Shown here piece after piece: positions 1 through 7,979 of a stretch of 64,000 nucleotides of DNA. Position 1 is the stretch's first letter. Each line of letters starts with the position of its first letter. A program made the position numbers and the translations under genes. Under the pieces are notes generated by a model. It saw nothing but the letters and a program-made list of their open reading frames with translations, made no database searches and was not told where the DNA came from. The stretch comes from Poriferisodalis sp965205175 (GTDB lineage: Bacteria > Actinomycetota > Acidimicrobiia > Acidimicrobiales > Poriferisodalaceae): the NCBI RefSeq assembly GCF_965205175.1, contig NZ_OZ242038.1, positions 2,740,332 to 2,804,331 on the forward strand. Direction: 5' to 3'.

Positions 1-282
1 CAGAGCTTCATCGCGGAGACCATGTCGCAGTTCCCCACCAGCCCCGCTGCCGAACGCCAGCATGCGCTCGTGATGGCGCTGCCACCGGACGAATTCGTCC
101 CGAAGGCCGACGTAGCCGGGCTCACACCTCAGCTCGCGCAGATGTACGCGCGCACCGGACCGCGCACGCTCGCCCGCGACCTGAACCGGCTCGAAGGCGC
201 AGGACTCATCGAGACCGACCGCCGCGGCGTGCGCCCCCGCGTCGATCGCATGCGTGCGTTTGTGTCGCCGACGTCCAGCTGA
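1..282 (+). CDS. C-terminal part of a protein ending in a winged-helix segment (5' end outside window)
   Basis: The reading frame is open from the first base of the window, so this is the tail of a gene that begins upstream; the internal ATG at 22 is not needed as a start. About 93 residues are visible. The segment RTLARDLNRLEGAGLIE followed by a basic stretch looks like the recognition part of a winged helix-turn-helix, as found at the C-terminus of Fic-family proteins and some transcription factors. No catalytic motif is inside the window, so the family cannot be fixed. It ends 59 bases before the convergent crotonase gene. Confidence 0.55.
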   Translation, partial: QSFIAETMSQFPTSPAAERQHALVMALPPDEFVPKADVAGLTPQLAQMYARTGPRTLARDLNRLEGAGLIETDRRGVRPRVDRMRAFVSPTSS

Positions 283-341
283 GCAGCGCGGCCAGCGGTA
301 GCGCGCAGCTGTTGCGCCGGTGTGCCCGTCGTACGCGAGCG

Positions 342-1130
342 CTAGTTGCCGGTGAAGTTCGGCGCTCGGCGCTCCACGAAAGCGGCAATGCCCTCACGCC
401 CGTCGTGGGTCCCCATGGCGGTGGTGATCGTCTTGCCTTCGAACTCGCCGGCTTGCTCGAGCGGCGAGTCGATGCCTTCGTACACCACCCGCTTGGCGTG
501 GCCGAGTGCCCATGCCGGGCCGTCGGCCAGCGACTGAGCGAGTTCTGCTGTTGCCGCATCCACCTCGTCGTCGGGGACGACCCGGTTCACCAAGCCCCAC
601 TGCTCGGCTTCGTGCGCGCTGAGCACACGGTTGGTCAACGTCAGGTCCAGCATCCGGCGCAGCCCGATGTGGCGGGCCAGGAAGTACGACGACGTGCCGT
701 CGGGAGTCACGCCCGCTCGGGTGTAGGCCATGGTGAACTTCGCAGACTCGCCGGCAACCACCAGATCGAACGATGCGGCCAGCGACAAGCCGGCCCCGCC
801 GACGCTGCCGCCCACGCCGGCCACGAACGGCTTCGGCGTGCGGTTCATCTTGTTGATCGCTCCATGCAGGTCGATGACCATGTCGGCAGCGAGCTGGGGC
901 AAGCCGTCGCCTGCGGAATGGAACTCCTTGAGGTCGCCGCCTGCGCAGAACACACGCCCTTCCGCGGTGACCGACGCTGCTTTGACCGCGTCGTCGAACT
1001 CGATCTCCAGCATGACGGCGCGCAGCTCTCGGGAGAACTGCGGATTGACGGCGTTGGCACCCTCGGGGCGGTTGAGCCGCACGTGGGCTACGCCGTCGCG
1101 TACCTCATAGATCATCGTTTCCAGTTCCAT
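342..1130 (-). CDS. Enoyl-CoA hydratase/isomerase (crotonase) family protein
   Basis: The 262-residue length is typical of single-domain crotonases. The oxyanion-hole segments are visible as VFCAGGDLKEF (about residues 60-70) and GGSVGGAGLSLAASFD (about 107-122). The two glutamates used by true enoyl-CoA hydratases appear replaced: Leu-Ser stands in the first helix position and AYT replaces the usual PEI before GVTPDGTSSY. The latter resembles PaaG-type isomerases, so a double-bond isomerase or other crotonase reaction on an acyl-CoA is likelier than hydration. A clear AGGAGA ribosome site lies seven to eight bases before ATG 1130. It follows the LLM oxidoreductase gene by 48 bases on the same strand, probably one operon. 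Family call firm, reaction inferred. Confidence 0.9.
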   Translation of the reverse strand: MELETMIYEVRDGVAHVRLNRPEGANAVNPQFSRELRAVMLEIEFDDAVKAASVTAEGRVFCAGGDLKEFHSAGDGLPQLAADMVIDLHGAINKMNRTPKPFVAGVGGSVGGAGLSLAASFDLVVAGESAKFTMAYTRAGVTPDGTSSYFLARHIGLRRMLDLTLTNRVLSAHEAEQWGLVNRVVPDDEVDAATAELAQSLADGPAWALGHAKRVVYEGIDSPLEQAGEFEGKTITTAMGTHDGREGIAAFVERRAPNFTGN

Positions 1131-1178
1131 CGCTTCTCCTCGTGCGTGATGCAGGATGCTTTTGTCTGATCGAGCGCT

Positions 1179-2165
1179 TCAGCTGCGAGCCGCCGGAGCG
1201 AGATCCCGGGCGGCTTGAACCGGGTCGATGTCGCCGAACGGCATGATCGAGATGGCCGACACGTCGACGCCGTTCGCGTGGTAGCGGTCGATGTGCTCGC
1301 GGCATGCCGCCGGGTGACCGTGTACCAACAGTTCGTCCACCAAGCCGTCGTCGATGGCTTCGAGCGCGCCGCGGCGGTCGCCGTCTGACCAGCGCTGCCA
1401 CATGCCGGCGAGACGGTCGCCCCGGCCGAGCCAGCGGTGGAACTCGGCGTAGACCGGGACATTGAGGTACGCCGCGATCGCGCGCTTGAAGCCCGCTCGC
1501 ACCGCCTCGGCGTCGGTGTTGGGGCACACGAAGATGCGGGCGACGACTTCCTTGTCGTCGCCTCCCTCGTCGACGTAGGGACGGACGGTGGCCACGTCGT
1601 CGGCGGAGAGCCAGTTGATGATGGCGCCGTCGCCTTCGCTGCCCGCCAGCCGCAGCATGCCCGCTCGCAGGGCGGCCAGCAGAATCGGAGGCTGCTGCTC
1701 GGGCGGGCGGCCGAGGCGGAAGCCCTCGATGGCGAACGTGTCGTAGGTTTCGGTGACTTTCTCACCCGTGAGCGCGTGGCGCACAAATCGGACGGTGTCG
1801 CGGGTGCGCTTGAAGGGCTCGGCGAAAGGGACGCCGTTCCAGCGCTCGACGATCACGTTGGACGAGGCCCCGATGCCCAAAGCGAAGCGGCCCGGCGCTG
1901 CCTCGCAGATGGCGGCCGTCTGCTGAGCCAGCAGCGCAGGGCCTCGGGTGAAGGCAGGGATGATGGCGACGCCGAGCCGCACGTCGGGAACCCACTGGCT
2001 GGCGAGGATCAAGGGGGTGAAACCGTCGGTCCCGTCGGCCTCCGAACTCCAGAACTCCGTGTAGCCGAGATCCGCAAACTCTCGGTACAGGTCTGCTTGG
2101 GCGCGGAGCGGGTCGCCGAAGGGAACGGTGATGCCGTAGCGCCAACCGCCTCGATGGTCGTTCAC
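1179..2165 (-). CDS. LLM class F420-dependent oxidoreductase
   Basis: A 328-residue luciferase-like monooxygenase family protein. The N-terminal strand YGITVPFGDP, the segment LGYTEFWSSEADGTDGFTPL, VRLGVAIIPAFTRGPALLAQ and GRFALGIGASSNVIVERWNG are the usual TIM-barrel signatures. The C-terminal half carries HPAACREHIDRYHANGVD, also typical. Such proteins mostly use F420 (or FMN) as hydride carrier; the substrate is unknown. GTG 2165 is chosen because the family alignment begins right after it; the open frame runs much further upstream but over non-homologous sequence. Same strand as the crotonase downstream, which suggests a fatty-acid or sterol-type catabolic operon. Confidence 0.88.
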   Translation of the reverse strand: MNDHRGGWRYGITVPFGDPLRAQADLYREFADLGYTEFWSSEADGTDGFTPLILASQWVPDVRLGVAIIPAFTRGPALLAQQTAAICEAAPGRFALGIGASSNVIVERWNGVPFAEPFKRTRDTVRFVRHALTGEKVTETYDTFAIEGFRLGRPPEQQPPILLAALRAGMLRLAGSEGDGAIINWLSADDVATVRPYVDEGGDDKEVVARIFVCPNTDAEAVRAGFKRAIAAYLNVPVYAEFHRWLGRGDRLAGMWQRWSDGDRRGALEAIDDGLVDELLVHGHPAACREHIDRYHANGVDVSAISIMPFGDIDPVQAARDLAPAARS

Positions 2166-2199
2166 CCGGCGCAGGCTAGTTGTGCGCCGGCAGGCGAGC

Positions 2200-2222
2200 G
2201 TGTCACACCCCTCGGTCACGCT
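2200..2222 (+). promoter_or_regulatory. GTGTCACAC box, copy ahead of a small ORF
   Basis: GTGTCACAC at 2200-2208 is followed by eight bases and the weak hexamer CACGCT; the ATG at 2229 follows six bases later. The box is identical to those before both DUF222-HNH genes (36317, 36479, 62145, 62383), but here the -10-like element lacks the initial TA. It may be a weak or decayed promoter of the same class. Confidence 0.35.
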
Positions 2223-2228
2223 GAGAGC

Positions 2229-2399
2229 ATGAACAAACAGCTTGATCTCGCTCCGCCGTTGCGTCTGGTGACGACAAGCCGTATGCCGCACCGGCTCAGC
2301 CGAGCTACCCGTCAGGAAGGCCTGCGTGGCGTTGCTCGGGCTCGGGCCGCGTTGGCTGCGACACCCCAGCCGCCCCAGATCGATCTCCACGCCGCCTGA
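2229..2399 (+). CDS. Possible small protein of 56 residues
   Basis: An open frame of 56 codons beginning MNKQLDLAPPLRLVTTSRMP and ending in a TGA in the gap between the divergent LLM and thiolase genes. The product is basic (many Arg in the middle, RLSRATRQEGLRGVARARA) with a Pro-rich end, and resembles no family I recognise. The case for a gene is its ATG just downstream of the GTGTCACAC box, which would give a nearly leaderless transcript. It could equally be chance in GC-rich DNA. Confidence 0.3.
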   Translation: MNKQLDLAPPLRLVTTSRMPHRLSRATRQEGLRGVARARAALAATPQPPQIDLHAA

Positions 2400-2470
2400 T
2401 GGCCGCTGAGCCGGCCCACCGGCCAAGCAGGCAGTCCGCTGCCGGCATCGGTCTCGCCCATGTCGCTCCG

Positions 2471-2506
2471 CAGGCCAATATTGCTCTGCAGGCCAATATT
2501 GCTCCG
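2471..2506 (+). repeat. 18-bp tandem repeat, two copies
   Basis: CAGGCCAATATTGCTCYG occurs twice head to tail, 22-35 bases upstream of the thiolase -10 element. Each unit contains the palindrome CAATATTG, which is unusually AT-rich for this DNA. It could be a paired operator or one of the short tandem repeats that recur at gene borders in this window. Confidence 0.7.
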
Positions 2507-2527
2507 CAGTCGGGGCGAGAGCGCAAC

Positions 2528-2533
2528 TACAGT
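2528..2533 (+). promoter_or_regulatory. -10 element TACAGT of a leaderless thiolase transcript
   Basis: TACAGT is followed by exactly seven bases and then the ATG at 2541, so transcription would start at or next to the A of the start codon. No Shine-Dalgarno sequence is present. The same TANNNT-N7-start layout is seen before several other genes here. Confidence 0.55.
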
Positions 2534-2540
2534 GCTGGCC

Positions 2541-3734
2541 ATGAGCAACACTCCTGCGAACCAGCACCCCGACGACATCGTCATCGTGGATGCCGTCCGT
2601 TCTCCCATCGGCCGCCGCGGCGGCGACTTGAGCGGCATCCATCCGTCCGATCTGCTCAGCGATGTGCTGACTGCGCTGATGGAGCGCACCCAGGCCGACC
2701 CTGCCGACATCGGCCAGATCGTCGGCGGCTGCGTCAGCCAAGCCGGCGAGCAGACAGCGAACATCGCACGCACGGCCTGGCTCGGCGCAGGCTTTCCGCT
2801 GTCGGTCGCAGCCACCACCGTCGACGCGCAGTGCGGTTCGAGCCAGCAGGCCACCACGCTGGCGTACGGCTTGGTACGCAGCGGGGTGGTCGATTCGGCG
2901 ATCGGCTGCGGCGTCGAGTCCATGACGCGCAACCCGATGGGCTCGAGCTATCGCAAGGGTCAGCGCACGGCAACCAGCCGCTACAAGGAGCACTACGAGT
3001 ACACGACGCAGTTCCAAGGCGCAGAACTGTTGGCCAAGCAGTGGGGTATCAGCCGCGAGGAGTGCGACGCCTACGGCCTGCGGAGCCAGAACCACGCGGC
3101 TCGTGCTTGGGAGGAGGACCGTTTCGCCACCCAGATCGTCGACATCGACGCGCCGGTGCTCGACGAGGACAACAAGCCCACCGACGAGGTTCGCCACGTC
3201 GTGCGCGACGGCGGCATCAGGCCCACGACGGCGGAAGCGCTCGCAGGGCTCTCGCCGGTGATGGACGGTGGCGTACACACGGCGGGCAGCTCGTCGCAGA
3301 TCAGCGACGGCGCAGGCGCGGTGCTGCTGATGCGGGCCGGTCATGCTCACGAGCTGGGCATGCGCCCGCTGGCACGGATCGTCGATACGTGCTTGGTCGG
3401 CAGCGACCCGGTGCTGATGCTGACGGGCCCGATCGAGGCCACCAACCACCTGCTCGAACGCAACGGCATGCAGATGTCCGACATCGACCTGGTGGAGATC
3501 AACGAAGCCTTCGCGTCGGTAGTGCTGGCGTGGCAGCGCGAGGTGAACCCCGACATGGACAGCGTCAATCCCAACGGCGGCGCGATCGCGTTAGGCCATC
3601 CGCTGGGCGGCACTGGCGCGATCCTGCTGACCAAGGCCGTGCATGAGCTGCACCGAGCTGACAAGAACACGGCGCTGGTCACCATGTGCTGCGGGGGCGG
3701 GCTGGGGACCGGCACCATCATCGAGCGACTCTGA
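2541..3734 (+). CDS. Acetyl-CoA acyltransferase (thiolase)
   Basis: A full-length thiolase of 397 residues that condenses or cleaves acyl-CoA with acetyl-CoA. The nucleophile Cys lies in TVDAQCGSSQQA (about residue 93), the NEAFA motif in VEINEAFASVVLAW, the His motif in NPNGGAIALGHPLGGTG, and the second active-site Cys in TMCCGGGLGTG. All key residues of the family are present. ATG 2541 is preferred because the family N-terminus DDIVIVDAVRSPIGRRGG follows closely and the TACAGT-N7 promoter fits a leaderless message; the upstream ATG at 2460 would add 27 residues that overlap the 18-bp repeats. It probably serves fatty-acid beta-oxidation with the neighbouring crotonase. Confidence 0.95.
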   Translation: MSNTPANQHPDDIVIVDAVRSPIGRRGGDLSGIHPSDLLSDVLTALMERTQADPADIGQIVGGCVSQAGEQTANIARTAWLGAGFPLSVAATTVDAQCGSSQQATTLAYGLVRSGVVDSAIGCGVESMTRNPMGSSYRKGQRTATSRYKEHYEYTTQFQGAELLAKQWGISREECDAYGLRSQNHAARAWEEDRFATQIVDIDAPVLDEDNKPTDEVRHVVRDGGIRPTTAEALAGLSPVMDGGVHTAGSSSQISDGAGAVLLMRAGHAHELGMRPLARIVDTCLVGSDPVLMLTGPIEATNHLLERNGMQMSDIDLVEINEAFASVVLAWQREVNPDMDSVNPNGGAIALGHPLGGTGAILLTKAVHELHRADKNTALVTMCCGGGLGTGTIIERL

Positions 3735-4362
3735 GCAACGCATAGCCGCTTCCTCCGTCCGCGCACCGTTTCGCATCGCGGCGTTTGCCGTCGCATGTGC
3801 TGCTGCGTTCGGCGGCTGCGGCTTCGCCGATCACGCTGAGCCGGCAACCTTCGATGCCGCGTCACCTGCTTTCGTTCCGAACGTGTCCGACACCGTTGCT
3901 CATGCCGTAGAACCTGCGCTGGAGGCCAACGCCACGGTGCTCAGCGTGATCGACGGCGACACCATCGAGGCAGACCTCGGCGGACTTCGCAAGTTGGTGC
4001 GGCTCATCGGCATCGACACACCGGAGAAGACCGGCGGCTTCCTGGCTGCCGAGTGCGGCGGCGATGCGGCTACTCGGCGCACGTCCGAACTTCTGCCGCC
4101 CGGCACCCCCGTGCTATTGCAGCGCGACATCGAGCTGATCGACCGCTACGACCGACTGCTGGCCTACGTCTACCGAGCCGACGACGGCCTGTTCGTGAAC
4201 CTCTACCTCGTGCTCGACGGTTACGCGGCGACCATGCACGTCGAGCCCAATACCGAGCACAAAGCCGTGCTCGACAGCGCCGAAGCCGAGGCGCGTGCCG
4301 CCCGCCGAGGCATCTGGGCGGACTGCGGCGGGCCCAACCGGCAGCTCGAACCCGCCCGTTAG
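3643..4362 (+). CDS. Staphylococcal-nuclease-like (SNase) lipoprotein
   Basis: The mature part is a thermonuclease fold: VLSVIDGDTIEADL, then Arg120 and Glu128 in VRLIGIDTPE, and Arg171 in DRYDRLLAYVY. These match the three catalytic residues of S. aureus nuclease (Arg35, Glu43, Arg87). Residues 44-59 form a hydrophobic export segment ending FGGC, a plausible lipobox, so the enzyme is probably a surface-anchored Ca-dependent nuclease. The start is awkward: the only ATG giving a signal peptide is at 3643, inside the thiolase gene (92-base overlap), with a 40-residue polar leader. GTG 3883 would remove the export signal. A non-canonical start near 3740-3775 is possible. Confidence 0.8.
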   Translation: MSCTELTRTRRWSPCAAGAGWGPAPSSSDSEQRIAASSVRAPFRIAAFAVACAAAFGGCGFADHAEPATFDAASPAFVPNVSDTVAHAVEPALEANATVLSVIDGDTIEADLGGLRKLVRLIGIDTPEKTGGFLAAECGGDAATRRTSELLPPGTPVLLQRDIELIDRYDRLLAYVYRADDGLFVNLYLVLDGYAATMHVEPNTEHKAVLDSAEAEARAARRGIWADCGGPNRQLEPAR

Positions 4363-4365
4363 CGT

Positions 4366-5217
4366 GTGGGCGTGGCACCGCTGCCGCAGCGGCTCGGTTA
4401 CGGCCCCGACGACAGGCTGCTGATCATCAGCGCAGCCGGGCTCGGCGGATCGCACGCCATGAACGAAGGCGTGTACGCCGCTTTGCGCGACGGCTTGGCC
4501 ACCACCGGCACGCTGCTCGTGCCGTGCCCGTGGGCGCGCGAGGCTGCAGCCAGATTCCGGGGCGAGGACATCGGCGTCGCGCTCACACTGAACGCCGAAT
4601 TTGCGCTGTACCGATGGGGACCGGTCACCTACGCCCCGTCGTTGCTCGACGGCAACGGCGGCATGCCCGCCACGGTGACCGACGTGTGGGACCACGCCGA
4701 CCTCGACGAGGTCCGGCGCGAGTGCCGTGTGCAGATCGAGCGAGCAATCCTGTGGGGCTTCGATGTGACGCATCTCGACAGCCATCTCGACGTGCTCAGC
4801 GTCCGCCCGGAATTCTTCGACGTGTACTTGGAACTCGCAGTCGAGTTCGGGCTGCCCGTGCGGCTGATCTCCTCCGACGCACGACGCCAGCTGGGGTTCC
4901 CCGCTGAAGAGCTGGTCACCTCCGCCGGCGTGGCGACCCCTGATCGCGTGGTGCGCATTCCGCCTGGGACCATCGGGCGCTACCGGCGCATCGAGGCACT
5001 GCTGGACTCGCTCGAACCGGGGCTGACCGAGCTGCAGCTCCAGCCTGCGGCTGACCTGCCGGAGCTGCGGTCGCTGACGGCCGAATGGGGCTCGCGGGTG
5101 GAGGACTTGCTCCACCTGCGGGACAACGCCGAGCTGCGAGCTCACATCGAACGCAGCGGGATCCGGCTGGTGGGCTATCGCGAGCTGCGGGAAATGCAGC
5201 GCTCGGGCACCGGCTAG
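4366..5217 (+). CDS. YdjC/ChbG-family deacetylase homologue lacking metal ligands
   Basis: The protein (283 residues) aligns with the YdjC-like sugar deacetylase family: LLIISAAGLGGSHAMNEGV, LVPCPWA, IGVALTLNAEFALYRWGP and THLDSHLDVL. In working relatives the first motif reads NADDFG and the second GVHLTL. Here the paired Asp are Ala23-Ala24 and the His is Ala72, and SHxH/SHMG reads SHLD. Metal binding and catalysis as known for the family should therefore be lost. GTG 4366 or 4372 may start it; TAGCGT six bases before 4372 suggests a leaderless start there. It lies directly after the nuclease gene. Confidence 0.85.
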   Translation: MGVAPLPQRLGYGPDDRLLIISAAGLGGSHAMNEGVYAALRDGLATTGTLLVPCPWAREAAARFRGEDIGVALTLNAEFALYRWGPVTYAPSLLDGNGGMPATVTDVWDHADLDEVRRECRVQIERAILWGFDVTHLDSHLDVLSVRPEFFDVYLELAVEFGLPVRLISSDARRQLGFPAEELVTSAGVATPDRVVRIPPGTIGRYRRIEALLDSLEPGLTELQLQPAADLPELRSLTAEWGSRVEDLLHLRDNAELRAHIERSGIRLVGYRELREMQRSGTG

Positions 5218-5246
5218 TCGGACCCTGCGGCGACGTCAGTACAGCG

Positions 5247-5600
5247 TCAGTTTGGGGCCGCGAGCGAGCCAGCCGCCCGCCATGCCGGCAACAACTGCAG
5301 CCAGAGCGCCATGTCGCCAGAAACCTTGAGGTCGCCGGCCATGTAGTGGCGCGCCGGATCGCCGCCGCCGCAGACCACTTCCGCGGCGAGGCGCCACGGT
5401 GCCTCCAAGGTCAGATCAGCACCGCGGGTGGCGCCTGCCTTTGCCGAGGTCACCACGCCGGCTTCGAAGATCAACGTGACAGCGGCGTTGCCGTCTGGTC
5501 CCCCAACTGCCTTGAGCACGACCGTGCCGGACACCCCGGCGAGGGCGCCATCGCGGCCGGCGGCCCATTGCGCCAAGTACTCCTCGTCGAGGAAGTCCAC
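5247..5600 (-). CDS. SCP2 sterol-binding domain protein
   Basis: A 117-residue protein with the SCP2-like pattern: GTVVLKAVGGPDGNAAVTLIFEAG, DLTLEAPWRLAAEVVCGGGDP and YMAGDLKVSGDMALWLQLLP. The last block, where a small-molecule-binding tunnel closes, is the most conserved part of the family. These proteins bind hydrophobic ligands or form part of lipid-modifying enzymes; no enzymatic residue is evident. It follows the mca-like gene by 12 bases on the same strand, so the two are probably co-transcribed and may act on the same hydrophobic or thiol-conjugated compounds. Confidence 0.75.
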   Translation of the reverse strand: MDFLDEEYLAQWAAGRDGALAGVSGTVVLKAVGGPDGNAAVTLIFEAGVVTSAKAGATRGADLTLEAPWRLAAEVVCGGGDPARHYMAGDLKVSGDMALWLQLLPAWRAAGSLAAPN

Positions 5601-5612
5601 CTGCCCGGTCCC

Positions 5613-6500
5613 CTAGACGCTGAGCCCGGAACTGAGCGGTCCAGAGGTGCGCAGGCCCGCGAAGAGATCATGCTCCATCTGCTCGGTCGAGATACGCGAC
5701 TCAAGCAGCATGAATTCCTCGTAGGGATGGACGGTGTCGGCGACGTCGTCGGACAAGCCGAACCAGAACGGCGAGTCCGGGTCGACTTGGGTGGCATGGG
5801 CGAGCAGCGCCTTGCGCCGCACCGCATTGTCGACCTCGATGACCGCAGTGATGCGGTCGTCCCGACCCGGCCTGCCCAGCCACTTCTCATCGAACGGAGA
5901 CTCCAAGCCCAAGTCCAGGAATGCCTGATGGGTGAGCTGCATGCGCTTGTGCGACCAGACCGGCGCGTACATCTTCATCGGCGTGAACGGCGGACCGCAC
6001 TCCGGTCGCCAAGCCGCCTCGCCGGCATGAGCGAACGCCGGCACGCAGATGGCGGTCACCTGCAGATGATCGGGGTGGGGGTAGCGGGACTGCACGAGCG
6101 GGTAGGTCAAGATCACCTGCGGACGCACTCGGCGGATCACCGTCACCAACCGGGCGACTGCTTCGTCAAGGTCAGCGTTGGCAAAGGCGTCAGCGCGCGA
6201 GTTGGCCTCGGCGTCGGGCATGCCAGAGTCCCGGTAGCCCAACATCACCACCTCGTCGTAGCCGATGACTGCCGCAGAGGCGTCGAGTTCCGCGCGCCGG
6301 ACCTCCTCAAGGTTCTGGCTCACCTCGGGCCGGTCCATCGCCGGGTTCAAGATGTCACCCTCCTCGCCTCCAGTGCAGCACACCAGCGTGGTGCGGATGC
6401 CTTCGTCGGCGTATCGGCGGATGGTGCCTGCCCCCTTCGACGCCTCGTCGTCGGGGTGGGCATGCACTGCGAGGATAGACAGTCCCGTGTCTTGCGACAT
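5613..6500 (-). CDS. mca: PIG-L family deacetylase, mycothiol S-conjugate amidase-like
   Basis: The zinc motif AVHAHPDDEA is at residues 11-20 and the second metal motif HPDH at 142-145. SKGAGTIRRYADEG and CTGGEEGDILNPAMD are characteristic of Mca, which cleaves mycothiol conjugates to release mercapturic acids, rather than of MshB. The length of 295 residues fits. The enzyme is cytoplasmic. Mca implies that the organism makes mycothiol, a thiol restricted to Actinobacteria, though the mshA-D genes are not in this window. The close relative MshB acts in mycothiol synthesis and cannot be excluded on sequence reading alone. Confidence 0.85.
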   Translation of the reverse strand: MSQDTGLSILAVHAHPDDEASKGAGTIRRYADEGIRTTLVCCTGGEEGDILNPAMDRPEVSQNLEEVRRAELDASAAVIGYDEVVMLGYRDSGMPDAEANSRADAFANADLDEAVARLVTVIRRVRPQVILTYPLVQSRYPHPDHLQVTAICVPAFAHAGEAAWRPECGPPFTPMKMYAPVWSHKRMQLTHQAFLDLGLESPFDEKWLGRPGRDDRITAVIEVDNAVRRKALLAHATQVDPDSPFWFGLSDDVADTVHPYEEFMLLESRISTEQMEHDLFAGLRTSGPLSSGLSV

Positions 6501-6582
6501 CGGCGGTCAAGCTAGCGGGGCCGGCCAGAACTCCTCGGCCAGAGCTGCTCGTGGGTGCGCAGCGTCGCTCCAAGGACGCCGA

Positions 6583-7848
6583 CTACGGACTCGACGGCTT
6601 TGCGGCCGGAGTCAGCTGCACGCGTCCGGTTTCCTCGTCGATCTGCATGAAGTAGCCGCAGACAGCCGCGAGCCGGTCGCGCCCCTCCTCGGGACCCGAC
6701 GCCAGCAGCTCGTCGCCGACTTGGAGGCGCACCGTGCGAGTCGGGTTGTAGACGTAGCTGGCGGCGCGGCGAATGGCCAGCACGTGGTACCCGGGGTCCA
6801 CCGCCAGCCCGAGCGACCCCAGGGTCGAGCCGTCGGCTCGCGACTCAGGCGCTACCGGAACCTGCACGACGACATCTTCGGTGTCGCCGAGCGCGAGCGC
6901 CAGCACCGGGTGAATGTCCTCGTCTTCCAAGATGAGCGACGTGATGTTGCGGGCCTGGTCCCCGATGTCCTCAGCCGCCTCTGCCACGTGCAGCAGTCCG
7001 CGCAGCGCCGCCGGATCGGCCTGGGCTGGGTCGGCACCCTCTGCCGCGGCACGCAGCACCCACGTCTGCATGGACACCTTCATGCCTTCGAGCAGCTCGT
7101 GCATGGAACGCACCTCGCGAGCCAGCGACAGGTCACGCAGCACAAGCGCCGAATAGGCCAGCCCGATCGCTGCCTCAGAGAGGTTCTTCATCTCGACCAG
7201 CGTGTCCACGGCCCGGTCGAGATCGTTCGGGGCCTGCGACTCGTCGGGCTCGGGCGGGTGCCAGCGCTCCATCGCTGCCAGCTCCCGCAGCCGAACGATG
7301 CCTGCCGGGTCGCCGCGCATGAACAGCACGTCGCCCGGCTCCACGATGCTGTCTCCGCCGACGTCGGTCAGCCAGTGACGGCCCCGCTGGACGGCCACGA
7401 CACGCATGCCGACCGCCACCGGCAATTCCATGTCGCGCAGCGGCCGATTCGCGAGGTGGCTGCCCTTCGCCACGACCAGCCGGTGCGAGACTTCGGCTGC
7501 TTGGGCCAGATCCACGATGAGCGCCCGGGGAATGCCCAAGTGCTGCAGCACGATCTTGGAGATGTCCACCGCAGCGTTGGCGATCTGCTCGATCGACGAC
7601 ACCACCTGCAGCACCGAACTCATGCCGTCCACCTCACGCGGATGGCGCACGGCCAGCATCGCCAGCGAGCGCATTTCATGCACGAGCGCCGACATGTCAC
7701 CTTCGAGGCCCAGGACGGCGTCGGCCATGCCCTCGTCGTCGAAGTACAGCGCCGCATAGGCCAGATCGACCATGAGCTCGGAGGCGTCCTTGGCCTCGGA
7801 GAGCATGGACTTCAGGTTGCGCGGCTTGTCTTCAGGATCTGATCGCAT
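6583..7848 (-). CDS. PhoU-TrkA_C-PhoU-TrkA_C ion-transport regulatory protein
   Basis: The 421 residues show an internal duplication: a helical PhoU-like segment (about 10-115), a TrkA C-terminal (RCK_C) segment around NRPLRDMELPVAVGMRVVAV ending GDVLFMRGDP, a second helical segment beginning DRAVDTLVEMKNLSEAAIGL, and a second RCK_C copy around VDPGYHVLAIRRAASYVYNP ending VGDELLASGP. There is no transmembrane segment. RCK_C domains bind small ligands and gate K+ or divalent-cation transporters. The gene lies 131 bases downstream of the SLC41/MgtE-type transporter on the same strand, so it is probably that transporter's cytoplasmic regulator. Good confidence in domains, inferred role. Confidence 0.8.
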   Translation of the reverse strand: MRSDPEDKPRNLKSMLSEAKDASELMVDLAYAALYFDDEGMADAVLGLEGDMSALVHEMRSLAMLAVRHPREVDGMSSVLQVVSSIEQIANAAVDISKIVLQHLGIPRALIVDLAQAAEVSHRLVVAKGSHLANRPLRDMELPVAVGMRVVAVQRGRHWLTDVGGDSIVEPGDVLFMRGDPAGIVRLRELAAMERWHPPEPDESQAPNDLDRAVDTLVEMKNLSEAAIGLAYSALVLRDLSLAREVRSMHELLEGMKVSMQTWVLRAAAEGADPAQADPAALRGLLHVAEAAEDIGDQARNITSLILEDEDIHPVLALALGDTEDVVVQVPVAPESRADGSTLGSLGLAVDPGYHVLAIRRAASYVYNPTRTVRLQVGDELLASGPEEGRDRLAAVCGYFMQIDEETGRVQLTPAAKPSSP

Positions 7849-7979
7849 TGCAGGTCGTCAGCGAGCGACGCGACGGGCGCCGTTCGGCTCGGGGAGCGCG
7901 TGGCATCGCCGCGTCCAGCGTAGGCACGGTGACGCGGCGGGCCGGGACAAATTCACCACCGGCGATCGCACCGCGTCGG

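Noticed and set aside
2166..3449. Upstream extension of the LLM oxidoreductase frame to 756 codons.
   Set aside because: It runs antisense to the thiolase and has no homology; GTG 2165 fits the family start.
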